Part shown: positions 10,025 to 20,385 of the stretch, piece by piece
Layout of the letters: each line of letters opens with the position of its first letter
How positions within the stretch are numbered: the first letter of the stretch is position 1
DNA from: Bagarius yarrelli
Taxonomy: Eukaryota; Chordata; Actinopteri; Siluriformes; Sisoridae
Length of the DNA stretch: 64,000 bases
Direction of reading: 5' to 3'
Assembly: GCA_005784505.1 (NCBI GenBank)
Contig: VCAZ01000125.1
Location: 953,001-1,017,000, forward strand
Translations under genes and position numbers: made by a program
The notes under the pieces: generated by a model
The model's database searches: none
Seen by the model: only the letters and a program-made list of their open reading frames with translations
Told to the model about the DNA's origin: nothing

Positions 10025-13000
10025 ATGAAACCACACAGCCGAAAACACCGCCTGTCTTCTGGACTGACTCTCCTCCTGCTGGGTACGGTATAAAAAAAAA
10101 CTTCAGCACTATAGTAACAATCAATTATTTCATATCATGTTATTTTTTAGCTAAGACAAAAAATACTAAACCTTAAAACTTGTTTCAGGATTGCAGTTTG
10201 CAGACGTGATTATTTTCAGATAGCAAAAACACTCTAAATAATAACGCTCCTGTTTTTACTGTACGTTAAGGCCCATTCAAAATGAAAGCTGACAGGTGAG
10301 ACAAACCTGCCAGCTTTTAGTTTTAGTTTGAAAGCCAACCATTTTTTATTAAATACATATATGATATGAGTAAAATCTATTTAGAAAACATTTTAGAAAT
10401 ATGTCTTAATGTGGCATTAAGAGCAGGGGTCACCAAACTCAGTCCTGGAGTTTATCTCCAGCCCAATTCCAACACACCTAAACTTGGTAATCCAGGTTGC
10501 TTGCTAGGTATATTTACAATTTACAGGCAGGTATGTTGACCAGAGTGGGTCCCTCCAGGCGGGTGTGTTGACCAGAGTGGGTCCCTCCAGGCGGGTGTGT
10601 TGACCAGAGTGGGTCCCTCCAGGCGGGTGTGTTGACCAGAGTGGGTCCCTCCAGGCGAGTGTGTTAAACAGAGTCGGTCCCTCCAAGGCGGGTGTGTTGA
10701 CCGAGGTTGGACCAGATGTTGGGTCCCTCGAGGCGGGTATTTATGTTGACCAGAGTCGGTCTCTCGAGGCGGGTGTGTTGACCAGAGTCGGTCCCTCCAG
10801 GCGGGTGTGTTGACCAGAGTCGGTCCTCGAGGCGGTCCCGTGACCAGAGTCGGTCCCTCGAGGCAGGGTGTGTTAGTTCGAGGCGGTGTGTTGACCACAG
10901 TCGTCCCTCGGTCCCTCGAGGCGGGTGTGTTGACCACAGTCGGTCCCTCGAGGCGGGTTGTGTTGACCACAGTCGGTCCCTCGAGGCGGGTGTGTTGACC
11001 ACAGTCGGTCCCTCGAGGCGGGTGTGTTGACCACAGTCGGTCCCTCCAGGCGGGTGTGTTGACCACAGTCGGTTCCCTCCGAGGGGGTGTGTTGACCACA
11101 GTCGGGTCCCTCGAGGCGGGTGTGTTGACCAGAGTCGGTCCCTCGAGGCGGGTCTGGTGAGGGGGTTGTTGACACAGCGGTCCCTCCAGGGGGGTGTGTC
11201 CGTGTGTTGACCAGAGTCGGTCCTCCAGGCGGGTGTGTTGACCAGAGTCGGTGGTCCCTCCAGGCGGGTTGGTGTGTTGACCAGAGCCTCTGGTTTAGAG
11301 GACTGCTGGTTTAAATGAGGGGGTGGGCTGGGGTGGGCTGTATCTGCTGTACCCCCGGGCAGTAGTTTGGGAACTACTATATTAAAGCATTCTATGATTT
11401 CTTAGTTTCAATATTAATAACTGATAATTTAATTATGATAGCATCAATCTCCAGACGGGTGTGTTGACCAGAGTGGGTCCCTCCAGGCGGGTGTGTTGAC
11501 CAGAGTGGGTCCCTCCAGGCGGGTGTGTTGACCAGAGTCGGTCCCTCCAGGCGGGTGTGTTGTTTGTGACCAGTCGGTCCCTCCAGGCGGGTGTGTTGAC
11601 CAGAGTCGGTCCCTCCAGGCGGGTGTGTTGACCAGAGTCGGTCCCTCCAGGCGGGTGTGTTGACCAGAGTCGGTCCCTCCAGGCGGCTGTGTTGACCACA
11701 GTCGGTCCCTTCCCCCCCACAAGGCGGCTGTGTTGACCACACAGTGTGTTGACGGTCCCTCCAGGCGGCTGTGTTGACCACAGCGGTCCCCCTCCAGGCG
11801 GCTGTGTTGACACACGGTGGTTTGACCAGAGCCTCTGGTTTAGAGGACTGGTCCAAATGTGGGGTGGGCTGTATCTGCTGTATCCCCAGGCAGTAGTTTG
11901 GGAACCCCTATATTAAAGCATTCTATGATTCTTACATCTTCTGTTTCAACTCAGCTTTATATTTATATATATTAACTCTTTTATATATGTGTTAGAAGAA
12001 ACTATTTCTTACATTAAACCCAAACGTTTATTACTTCACATTAACCTGTAGAAAAACCTTTTAGTGTAATTGTTTAAAATTAATTGATGGTTGTGTTGTT
12101 ACAGCTGTAACATTATGCCCGAGTTTGTGCAGCGATGTGACGGTCACCACTTCTGCTCCGACTCCCCCTTCACCTCCCAGTGTCCCTGAGAGAGGGTCCT
12201 ACAACGTCACCAACAATAGAACCGCATGCTTGTTAGCACGTATAGGACTGCAGCTCAACATTACATACCCTTCTCGTTCGCAGGGCAAGGTATTTACATA
12301 GTTTTAACCTCTTTCTAACACAACAGGGTAAATAATTCCCATATTCATCCCAGAGGAAAGGTATTTCTGCTTCAAAACACACCTAAAGCAGATGCAGTCT
12401 ATAAATTTGCTTTCCTTATTTTCCATGACTGCCTTTCTGGCTCAAATTGTCTATTTTATTTCATTATATGTTATATAAATGTTATTAATGCGTCAAGAAA
12501 TGTTTTTGGCCTCTGACTAACTGATGGATAACTTTGCATGTGATGCACCCAGTTTGTTAACTGTATGTTTCAATTCGTCTTGTACCTGAAGGATGTTCAG
12601 GATATCATAAACTTGCAACCAAACCTGACCACGACCTCTGGATCTTGTGAGGCCGACACTTCAAAGCTAATACTGATGGAAGAGAACACAAATCTGACTT
12701 TCCACTTCCTTTTGGTAAGTTAATTGTCTTCTTATCTCTAGTTTCCTCACATCCTCATCAGCACTCCGTTCTTTACTTAGTCAAATGGTTTATTTAAAAT
12801 TTTGCTGGTTTCTTTCTAGAATTCTACGACTAACAAATATCACCTTGGTGGATTGGACCTGTCAATCACATTGCCAGACATGGCCAGTAAGTTATTAATA
12901 ACAGACTGATTAAAATTGTTGTATTTATGGTCGAATCAAATATATTAAATTAACTTTTTTGTCTCTCTCCCTCTTCTATAGAGCCCTTTACTGTCAGTAA

Positions 13001-13376
13001 CCATAGTCTAGTCTACCTTCAGGGAACATTGGGCTACTCTTACATGTGCCACCAAGAGCTGATCTTGCCCATTGGCCAGAATTTCTCCCTGAACACGTTC
13101 CATCTGCAGGTGCAACCTTTTGGTGTCAGTGAAAATGAATTTGGCGCAGGTACTAATTTCTTTTTTCACTCACTTTTACATAAACACTGCATGACTTTGA
13201 CTATGTGTGCTTTTTACACTGTTTTTCTTTTATCAGCTGAGGATTGTGCACTGGATAAAGATGACATGCTGATTCCTATTGCTGTGGGTGCTGCACTTGC
13301 AGGCCTTGTGTTAATTGTGCTCCTGGCTTACCTGATTGGCAGAAAGAGAAGCCATGCAGGCTACCAGACAATTTAA
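10025..13376 (+). CDS. lamp1: LAMP1-like lysosomal membrane glycoprotein, single LAMP domain
   Basis: Six exons: 10025-10082, 12105-12289, 12592-12714, 12820-12886, 12982-13149, 13237-13376, all GT-AG with consistent phase, giving 246 residues. Exon 1 encodes a signal peptide (basic start, then GLTLLLLG). Exon 2 has a Pro/Ser/Thr hinge (TSAPTPPSPPS) and the domain entry TACLLARIGLQLN. The four LAMP-domain cysteines are present (TAC, GSC, YMC, EDC), with several N-x-S/T sites. The last exon holds one transmembrane helix and the cytosolic tail GRKRSHAGYQTI, the LAMP1-type tyrosine sorting signal. LAMP1 normally has two luminal domains and about 400 residues; the N-terminal domain is missing here. 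An in-frame upstream ATG at 9962, directly after a TGA, would add 21 residues but has weaker context. LAMP3 and CD68 are also single-domain, but their tails differ. Family certain; lamp1 versus a short paralogue is open. Confidence 0.85.
10527..11290 (+). repeat. 32-bp minisatellite, array 1 (intron 1 of lamp1-like gene)
   Basis: Roughly two dozen copies of a 32-bp unit (20 bases ACCAGAGTGGGTCCCTCCAG, then GCGGGTGTGTTG). The first few units are almost identical. Later ones change to ACCACAGT and to CTCGAG in place of CTCCAG, and some carry deletions. Just upstream (10420-10495) is a fish dispersed-repeat terminus (GGGGTCACCAAACTCAGTCC), so the array probably grew from inside such an element. 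Because 32 is not a multiple of three, long frames open in all three - strand phases. Confidence 0.9.
11285..11410. repeat. flank of minisatellite array 1, duplicated at 11830-11935
   Basis: The block from CCTCTGGTTTAGAGGACTG through GTATCTGCTGTACCCC, GGCAGTAGTTTGGGAAC and ATTAAAGCATTCTATGATT recurs with few changes at 11830-11935. Each copy directly follows a minisatellite array, so array plus flank were duplicated as a unit. Confidence 0.8.
11451..11830 (+). repeat. 32-bp minisatellite, array 2
   Basis: About a dozen further copies of the same 32-bp unit, with late units degraded (GCGGCTGTGTTGACCACAG). It lies in the same intron and is followed at 11830-11935 by the second copy of the 11285-11410 flank. 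Confidence 0.85.
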
Positions 13377-13420
13377 ACCTCTAGTGTAATTTCTAGTAAG
13401 ACATGCAGCCAGGTTTGATT

Positions 13421-13426
13421 AATAAA
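13421..13426 (+). terminator. polyadenylation signal of lamp1-like gene (first candidate)
   Basis: AATAAA 44 bases after the stop codon. A second AATAAA lies at 13718-13723 and a third near 14606. Which is used cannot be told from sequence. Confidence 0.4.
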
Positions 13427-14804
13427 CCAGAGCACATTAAAGCCACGTTTTTTTATTTTTATTTTTTTATTTAATGAGCCTCGGAACCAGCCGCAGCTCT
13501 TTCATTTGCTTTTCTCATGCTGACATTATGTCTGCGGTGATCCTGGGATTTCTGGACTGGACACTATTATTTAATAACTGGAAAATAGTGTAATATTATT
13601 TAATTTTGTGCTACTCTTTTTTTTTGGACTGGGGGATAACTTAGCATTACTGAAAGTCTCATATAAAGCACAAACTAGCATTGAAACTGACAAGCATTTA
13701 CTTTATGTTGTGTATATAATAAAAGTCTTAGACTTAAATTAAAAAAATAGTTAATTAAAACCTAACCCCAGTGTGAGGCTCAGATATGTGCATGACAATA
13801 AATAAGCTCAATTTATCACTGAACAAGTCAGTACTTAATACTTTCCCTGCCACTGAACCTTATTATGAATATTAATGATGTTGCTGAGCTGTAAAAAAGC
13901 CAGAGAGAATTGGTAACGTTTCCTTTTAGTAAATGTGTTGTAATAGTGTAAAATCACTACACCACACTATTATGCTTTACATACATTACATTCATGCAAA
14001 ACTAAATTGAAACTGTTTCTTTCCAAACCATCATAAAGGCTATTTGTAGCATGGAGGAGTTTGTACGAAAAAACTAAATGTTTTTTTTTTTTTTTTTTAA
14101 GTATAGATTACGACAATACTGAAATCTTTACACATAGCTGTAAACCATTTAGTGTTAAACATCCAGACTGCTTTCTCCATACAGCATGTTTTGAATTGCA
14201 AGAAATCAGTAGTTACTCAATATTATATAAGAACTTTGTATATATTAATATACAGTATTTCCACTCACAGTATGAAACTGATGCTGGATTGCCAAAATGT
14301 TCATATTGTAAATGGGACTCTTTGGTACGTAAATGCGTAATCTTTATCTTGCGTTTGGGACTAAGCAGCATTTAATGCTTGATTGAGGGAGTGAGTGACT
14401 GAGTGTTGATATAACAAACTCTTGCACTGAATGTGTGAATATGTTACCTGCTTTTGCTGGTGTTTCTGGTGTTTATTTGTGCAAATTTGCCTTAGTGTAA
14501 AACGCTTTGGTATTAATCTTTGAAATAGGGATGATTTTTTGCAGTCTTTATCTATCAGATGTTGTATAACAGTAGCAAATATGCACATTGAAAAATGCAA
14601 TGAAAAATAAAAGGGAAAAAGTGGTTAATTCAGTGTAATTGTTTTATTCCTTACGCACACTGCCTTGCATGAGTGTCTGCTTTTTTTAAATTTTATTTTA
14701 CAGTGTTATTGTCTAAAAACTTAACTAAAATGGACCTAATGACGAAAACAAAACCACTCTCTTTAATACACATCTTCATAAATATAAGACATAAGTTCTG
14801 TTTG
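13427..14804. other. 3' untranslated/intergenic DNA
   Basis: AT-rich DNA that may hold the lamp 3' untranslated region. Open frames at 14061-14375 have no splice context and look accidental. A poly-T run lies at 14080-14098. Confidence 0.4.
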
Positions 14805-14980
14805 CATTGACAGCATTTAGCAGACGCCCTTATCCAGAGCAGCCTTCGTTAATCTTATTCATACAGCTGAGCAATTGGGGGTTAAGGGCCTTGCTTAGGG
14901 GCCAAACAGTGGTAACTTGGTGGTGCTGGGAATCGAACCCCGATCTTCCAATTAGCAGTCCATCATCTTTACCACTTTCT
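14805..14980 (-). mobile_element. tRNA-derived SINE, near full length
   Basis: The reverse complement of the window-wide SINE consensus: a 3' part with GCAGACGCCCTTATCCAGAG, AGCAATTGGGGGTTAAGGGC and GGGAATCGAACCCCGA (complement of a tRNA B box), then the head. Confidence 0.75.
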
Positions 14981-17410
14981 TTGCGATATTTGTTTAGGTT
15001 TCCGGGTAACTTCTAGTGTCTACTAAAATACATTTAAATCCCTAACTGAACAACACGTGGAACATGATCAACTAAAAAGAAAAAGAAAAAACATAGCTGG
15101 ATTGTATAGAAACAGTGACAAATTAAATAATTTGGAGTTTCTTGAGAAACTCATGAATTAGCAAAAATAGAAAAGTTAGCTGGTTTACAACCCGATTTCT
15201 GGAGAAGTATTGAAATATTTCACAATCTTTTTACGTACTCTTTTACAGATTGGAGAGCCTCTGCCCATCTTTGCTTCTGACAGGCTCTTTAAAACATTTC
15301 TTTTATAGTTAATTATGTTACAGACCTGATGTCAACTTTATTAGTTGCTAAATATTCTGCTAGCTACATCTTTTTTAAAATGCATTGCTTTTTCAACAAT
15401 TTGAACAACTTTTTTGAAACCTGTAGCAGCCATCAAATTTGAAATGAGCTCATTTGGTGTATAAAAGTGTTCAAACATGTTCTGTTATCTTTGTTCTACT
15501 GTGAATAAAATATTGGCTCATGTTATTTAAAAGTCTTTCAGTTTTCATTTTATTCAAATAAAAAAAAAAATTATTGTATTTATATCAGATATATGTCATC
15601 TTAATAGTTATAGTTTATATGTAACTTTTTTGTCCCAAGCTCACAAGTAATACTCCTTGCAGAAGCACAACACTGCTCATCACACTGAGAACATCATCCT
15701 CACAGTGACACATGGTTATAAATCTATGTTGTTTTTCTGCTATAGTGTGCTGCTCATTATTTAATGAAATACAGTATTTCTAGGCTAGTTTGATAAAAGA
15801 TCACTGTGGTGATCATGGCCTGTCATAATGCAGGCATTTTAGTTATTACAATATGACTGTCCTTTATACCAAAGATGCACCACATATACACATCTGGGTA
15901 GTGATAAAACGAGTCCCATATTCTTTATATTCACAATAGATTGCAAATACAATCACGAGGATTCATAAAAGCATGACTTGGTGGCACTCCAAGGAACATG
16001 TTGAGGAACATATTTATTTATCTTTTACTAGTGGGAGGTGTCAATACCATATTACATTTAGTCAGAGAACCATCGCCAGACGTTATGTGGCCTTTTATTT
16101 TTCATATTCTTTATTCATTCTTACATTGCACACTGACAGTTTCCTTTGGAGTTAGAAGGTCATCCAGAGTGTTATCAAATATTTTCTGATGTTCTATAGA
16201 TTTATTGCCAAAGATCCATTTAACTGTAGTTGCACTAATCTAAATGCATTTATTCAGCTGAAATGTAGCTGGAACATGCACTCTTATAAAAGTCTGACAT
16301 GCCAGAATTACTAATAAACCCAGGAGCCAAACCCACAGTTGTCTGTTGTGCCACACCGACCCATTCGTCTGGCACTGCTGCTCCAATATGGAGGGTAAGT
16401 AGGACAAAAGAATTATCATTAACAACAAAATTGTTTTATATATTAATAGAAAATAATTCTGTTAATTTAACCATAAGTAAGCTGAAGCCCATGCTGCTGT
16501 ATGTTAGCACAAACAATAACCCACGTCTCTTCTTTAATAACAGCTGCAGTGTGGATATCTATGTCAAACACCAGTATTACCCCCATCCAAGGTGTGTCAA
16601 CACCTTTTTTTAACAATGCAGTAACATAATCGAAACAAATTCTGTAAGTATTATTGTTATTGTAAGTATTATTGTTATTGTTTGTGCTAACATGCAGCAG
16701 CATGGGCTTTATTTCACACACGGTCAAATTAATCAGATTAGCTATTTGCTTGATGAGGTTTGAACAATGTAGCAAGGGCACCTTATAAGCTAGCCACACC
16801 TCATCAAGAGCAAGGATACTGAGTGATGTAAATACTCCATTGGCAGAGGCGCAGCTAGCTAACTTTGGGCCCTATAAAAGAATATAAGGTTGGGCGGCCT
16901 AACACACCCATTCCACAAAGACTAATAAATCCATCCTGTTATGATCTAATAAAAAAGTGTGTGGGCCCTTAAATTGTCCTAACTCTCACCCCCTTAGCGG
17001 TGCCGCTGTCTATTTTAACTGGAGGAAACAACTATGGTTTAACTATGGGTTACTGCAAACCTACATTTAAAAAAGTATAGAAATTTTATGCTACCAACAT
17101 AGCTTAAAGTAACGGTGGGAGTTTCTCTGTCTTCCCATCTGAAGGTATGGAACTACTGAATTACCCCAACTGTTGTTTATTTATTGTTTGAAAACCTAAT
17201 AACATGACCCAGGACTTTGGAAAGATCAAGGGCAAATCTAGGGATTAACCTTTAATAAGATTTGGCCCCAGTAAGGATATTTAGAGTTTCGATAGTAAAA
17301 AAACATTTTTTTGAGCTTCCCAAAGAAATCGCAACTGCTGTATATTTAAGCTATATAAATAAGAAAGCCATGAATAAATTAAATATGTATAAAATAATGA
17401 CCTCCATGAA
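14981..17410. other. intergenic DNA with an inverted repeat, no gene seen
   Basis: AT-rich. The only structure I find is the inverted repeat at 16453-16745. A 75-nt open stretch ending at about 16394 is followed by a perfect donor (GTAAGT), but has no convincing acceptor. Confidence 0.4.
16453..16745. repeat. imperfect inverted repeat, MITE-like
   Basis: The 32-base arms at 16487-16518 and 16676-16707 match in reverse complement with one mismatch (core GCCCATGCTGCTGTATGTTA). Weaker similarity extends outward (TTCTGTTAATTTAACC versus the complement of GGTCAAATTAATCAGA). The loop is about 157 bases and includes a doubled TAAGTATTATTGTTATTG. Confidence 0.7.
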
Positions 17411-17582
17411 CATTTACAATGCTGCCATTTGGCAGATGCCTTTATCCAGGAACGACTTTTTCATTTATCCAACTGAGCAGTGATGGTTAAGGGACTTGCT
17501 CAGGAGCCCAGCCGTTAGCAGGGGCCTAGCAGTTCATCTTCCAGTAAGCAGGTCAACACCATAATCACTGAGCCACCACCTA
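17411..17582 (-). mobile_element. tRNA-derived SINE copy
   Basis: The reverse-strand copy shows GCTGCCATTTGGCAGATGCC, TTATCCAGGAACGAC, CAACTGAGCAGTGATGGTTA and ATAATCACTGAGCCACCACC. It is diverged, and the region around the B box is rearranged. Confidence 0.7.
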
Positions 17583-18998
17583 CCCCAAAGGACTAAAGAC
17601 AGCCATCATAATCAGAATCAGAATTAGAATTTGTATGATGGAAATCTTTAATAACCGGCTGCCTGCTGACATGCTTTAAAGGCCAGTTTTGGTGGAAATG
17701 TTTGTCTTTTTTTAATATAATCAAATCTGTATTTAAAACAGTGCTGCGTTCCTTTAACAGTTCATTTATTGGATAAGGGAATAAAAAAAGGGACTCATTA
17801 ACTATGATCTCAAAATAGAATCCATTAACCAGAGAACTTTTTTAAATGTGATAAAAAGGTATCCTAAAATAAAGATACTTATAACAATTATTATAATACA
17901 ATTATTATATAGTTATTTTCTTAAAAACAAAAGTAAGACTTACAAAAGTAAGACATCAGGGAAAATGCTAAATGTAGCCTAATAGCAGTATAAATGTGAG
18001 AGGAGCAGGAGTGGAGAAATTATTCAATGGTTTAAGCGCAGCGTGAAAATTTTTGGCGCTCCACTCCGCTTACTTAGTCTGGTGTTGATCCAGCTGTTTT
18101 CTCTGCAGTACATGACCGCAGGTAGGACAGGTAGGACAGCCTAATCCTAATATTTAAAACAAACCTTTTGATTGGATGAACAGTTCCTAGTCCTTTGCTT
18201 TGAGCCATAGCTAGAGGATTCAAGCATATTGATTGTAGCACAAAATATTGATGGGGGGGCAATTAAAATTGTCACCACCTTCTACCACACTAGGGACGGC
18301 CTGTTTACAGAATATATAAATATGTATAAATACATTTAGACCATGTCACCAATCACTTATTGCACCTTTAAAGCTCCCAGTTAGATAAATAAGAAGCCTA
18401 TCAGAAAAACAAAAAAAGTTTATAAATCTAACAATTCATTAGTGAACTGATATTATTCCTGACACTAACCTTAATCCTTGTTTTGGTGTCTATATGCCAA
18501 AAAACATTTCCTCTTAGAATTAATGGTTAAAATGCTCAGAATACTTTAATTCATCCTTGTTTAATTTGCAGATTTAAAAAGTGTTTAGTGAATCCTTGGG
18601 TATATGTGAATTATTTAAAATCCATAACTATATAATACATTAATATAGTTAAAAAAAAAGAAAGAAAGAAAAAAGGCTCACAATTAATTGACTTAAATAG
18701 GGATTTGTTGGTGGATAAAAACAACCCGCATAAAATATTATAAAAAAATATCATTTGTGAATTAGCTTTTGTGAAATCGTCTCACTAGCCTAAATAAATT
18801 ATGATATTTGCTGTCACAATCCACCAAAATCACCAAAATTACCAGAAAAAAAAAAAAGGGTTTTGGCACAGTTTTCATGTCACTCATTTTATTATGATAT
18901 ATAGCTGGTAGGTATCACATTTGCATTATCTCAGATGGGCTAATTACCTGTTTATAAACAGTTACAATGTCTTAAAATGGACACATACTAGATAGAAA
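17583..18998. other. intergenic AT-rich DNA
   Basis: No gene or clear element. Poly-A tracts and a short AAAGAAAGAAAG run occur near 18655. A small tandem repeat GGTAGGACA lies at 18119-18138. Confidence 0.4.
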
Positions 18999-20010
18999 CC
19001 CACAAATGTGCATGTGTCTGCTCAAACGGTCAGAAACAGACTCCATGAGGGTGGTATGAGGGCCCGACGTCCACAGGTGGGGGTTGTGCTTACAGCCCAA
19101 CACCGTGCAGGACGTTTGGCATTTGCCAGAGAGAACACCAAGATTAGGCAAATTCTCCACTGGCGCCCTGTGCTCTTCACAGACGAAAAGCAGGTTCACA
19201 CTGAGCACATGTGACAGACGTGACATAGTCTGGAGACGCCGTGGAGAAGGTTCTGCTGCCTGCAACATCCTCCAGCATGACCAGTTTGGCAGTGGGTCAG
19301 TTATGGTGTGGGGTGGCATTTCTTTTGAGGGCCGCACAGCCCTCCATGTGCTCGCCAGAGGTAGCCTGACTGCCATTAGGTACCGAGATGAGATCCTCAA
19401 ACCCCTTGTGAGACCATATGCCGGTCCAATGCCTGCAATGCAAGACAATGCTAGACCTCCTCATGTGGCTGGAGTGTGTCAACAGTTCCTGCAAGACGAA
19501 GGCATTGATGCTATGGACTGGCCCGCCCGTTCCCCAGACCTGAATCCAATTGAGCACATCTGGGACATCATGTCTCGCTCCATCCACCAACGCCACGTTG
19601 CATCACAGACTGTCCAGGAGTTGGCGGATGCTTTAGTCCTGGTCTGGGAGGAGATCCCTCAGGAGACCATCCGCTACCTCATCAGGAGCATGCCCAGGCG
19701 TTGTAGGGAGGTCATACAGGCACGTGGAGGCCACACACACTACGGAGCCTCATTTTGACTTGTTTTAAGGACATTACATCAAAGTTGGATCAGCCTGTAG
19801 TGTGTTTTTTTCCACTTCAATTTTGATGTGTGTGACTCCAAATCCAGACCTCCATGGGTTAATAAATTTGATTTTCATTGATAATCTTTGTGTGATTTTG
19901 TTGTCAGCACATTCAACTATGTAAAGAACAGAGTATTTAATAAGAATATTTCATTCATTCAGATCCAGGATGTGTTATTTTAGTGTTCCCTTTATTTTTT
20001 TGAGCAGTGT
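18999..20010 (+). mobile_element. Tc1-like transposon, 5'-truncated but well preserved
   Basis: The copy starts abruptly inside the transposase (CACAAATGTGCATGTGTCTG) and runs through its C-terminus and 3' end to the terminus CCCTTTATTTTTTTGAGCAGTGTA at about 20010. Nothing resembling the 5' terminal repeat or the N-terminal DNA-binding half is present. High preservation suggests a fairly recent copy. It lies between lamp1 and commd6. Confidence 0.8.
19005..19758 (+). pseudogene. Tc1-like transposase fragment with one frameshift
   Basis: Frame 1 (19008 onward) reads HVSAQTVRNRLHEGG to VLFTDEKQ. After an extra A in the run at 19185-19188 the reading continues in another frame as SRFTLSTCDRRDIVWRRRGE and on to a stop at 19758. 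Catalytic residues are visible: Asp (codon 19182), Asp in MQDNARP (codon 19444), Glu in SPDLNPIEHIW (codon 19552). The second Asp and the Glu are separated by 35 residues, one more than the usual 34, owing to a doubled CCT near 19457. The N-terminal half is missing, so no function is expected. Confidence 0.85.
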
Positions 20011-20135
20011 ATGTTGCAACAATTTCCTTTTGACATAGACCAGAATTTCAGTATCAGAATATTTCATGCCGGTAGATGGCGCTGCAAACTTATTAAACCC
20101 TTATGTAAAAAAAAAAAAAACTTCAAGGGATTTAG

Positions 20136-20170
20136 CCAATCAATAAGGACGCAATGACGTATGCGGAAGT
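20136..20170 (+). promoter_or_regulatory. commd6 promoter elements (CCAAT, CRE-like, ETS)
   Basis: In 35 bases there are a CCAAT box (20136-20140), TGACGTA (20155-20161) and GCGGAAGT (20163-20170, ETS core GGAAGT). They sit about 220-250 bp upstream of the commd6 start codon, a typical housekeeping arrangement. No TATA box is seen at a fitting distance. Confidence 0.5.
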
Positions 20171-20385
20171 CGGTTGTGTTTTCCGCTAGCTTAGCGAGAC
20201 AGACAAATACAGTTACAATAGATATATATTATATATATAATATATATATTTTGTACACTCTGAAAACTTATTCTGTAATAATCCATACCCAGACAAATGC
20301 CGGTTTCTTTTAAGAAACTATGGGACTAAGTTCGCAATTTTCAAGCGAGTTGAATCCAGAGTCTTGCTGTAGCTAAGCTTTAAGG

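Noticed and set aside
10504..11856. Long - strand open frames (up to 192 codons) rich in VNTPAWRDPLWS-type repeats
   Set aside because: They are produced by the 32-bp minisatellite. All three phases are open because the unit is not a multiple of three and contains no stop. No gene context.
16299..16394. + strand open stretch followed by a perfect GTAAGT donor
   Set aside because: No credible acceptor or partner exon, and the frame continues past the donor into low-complexity DNA.
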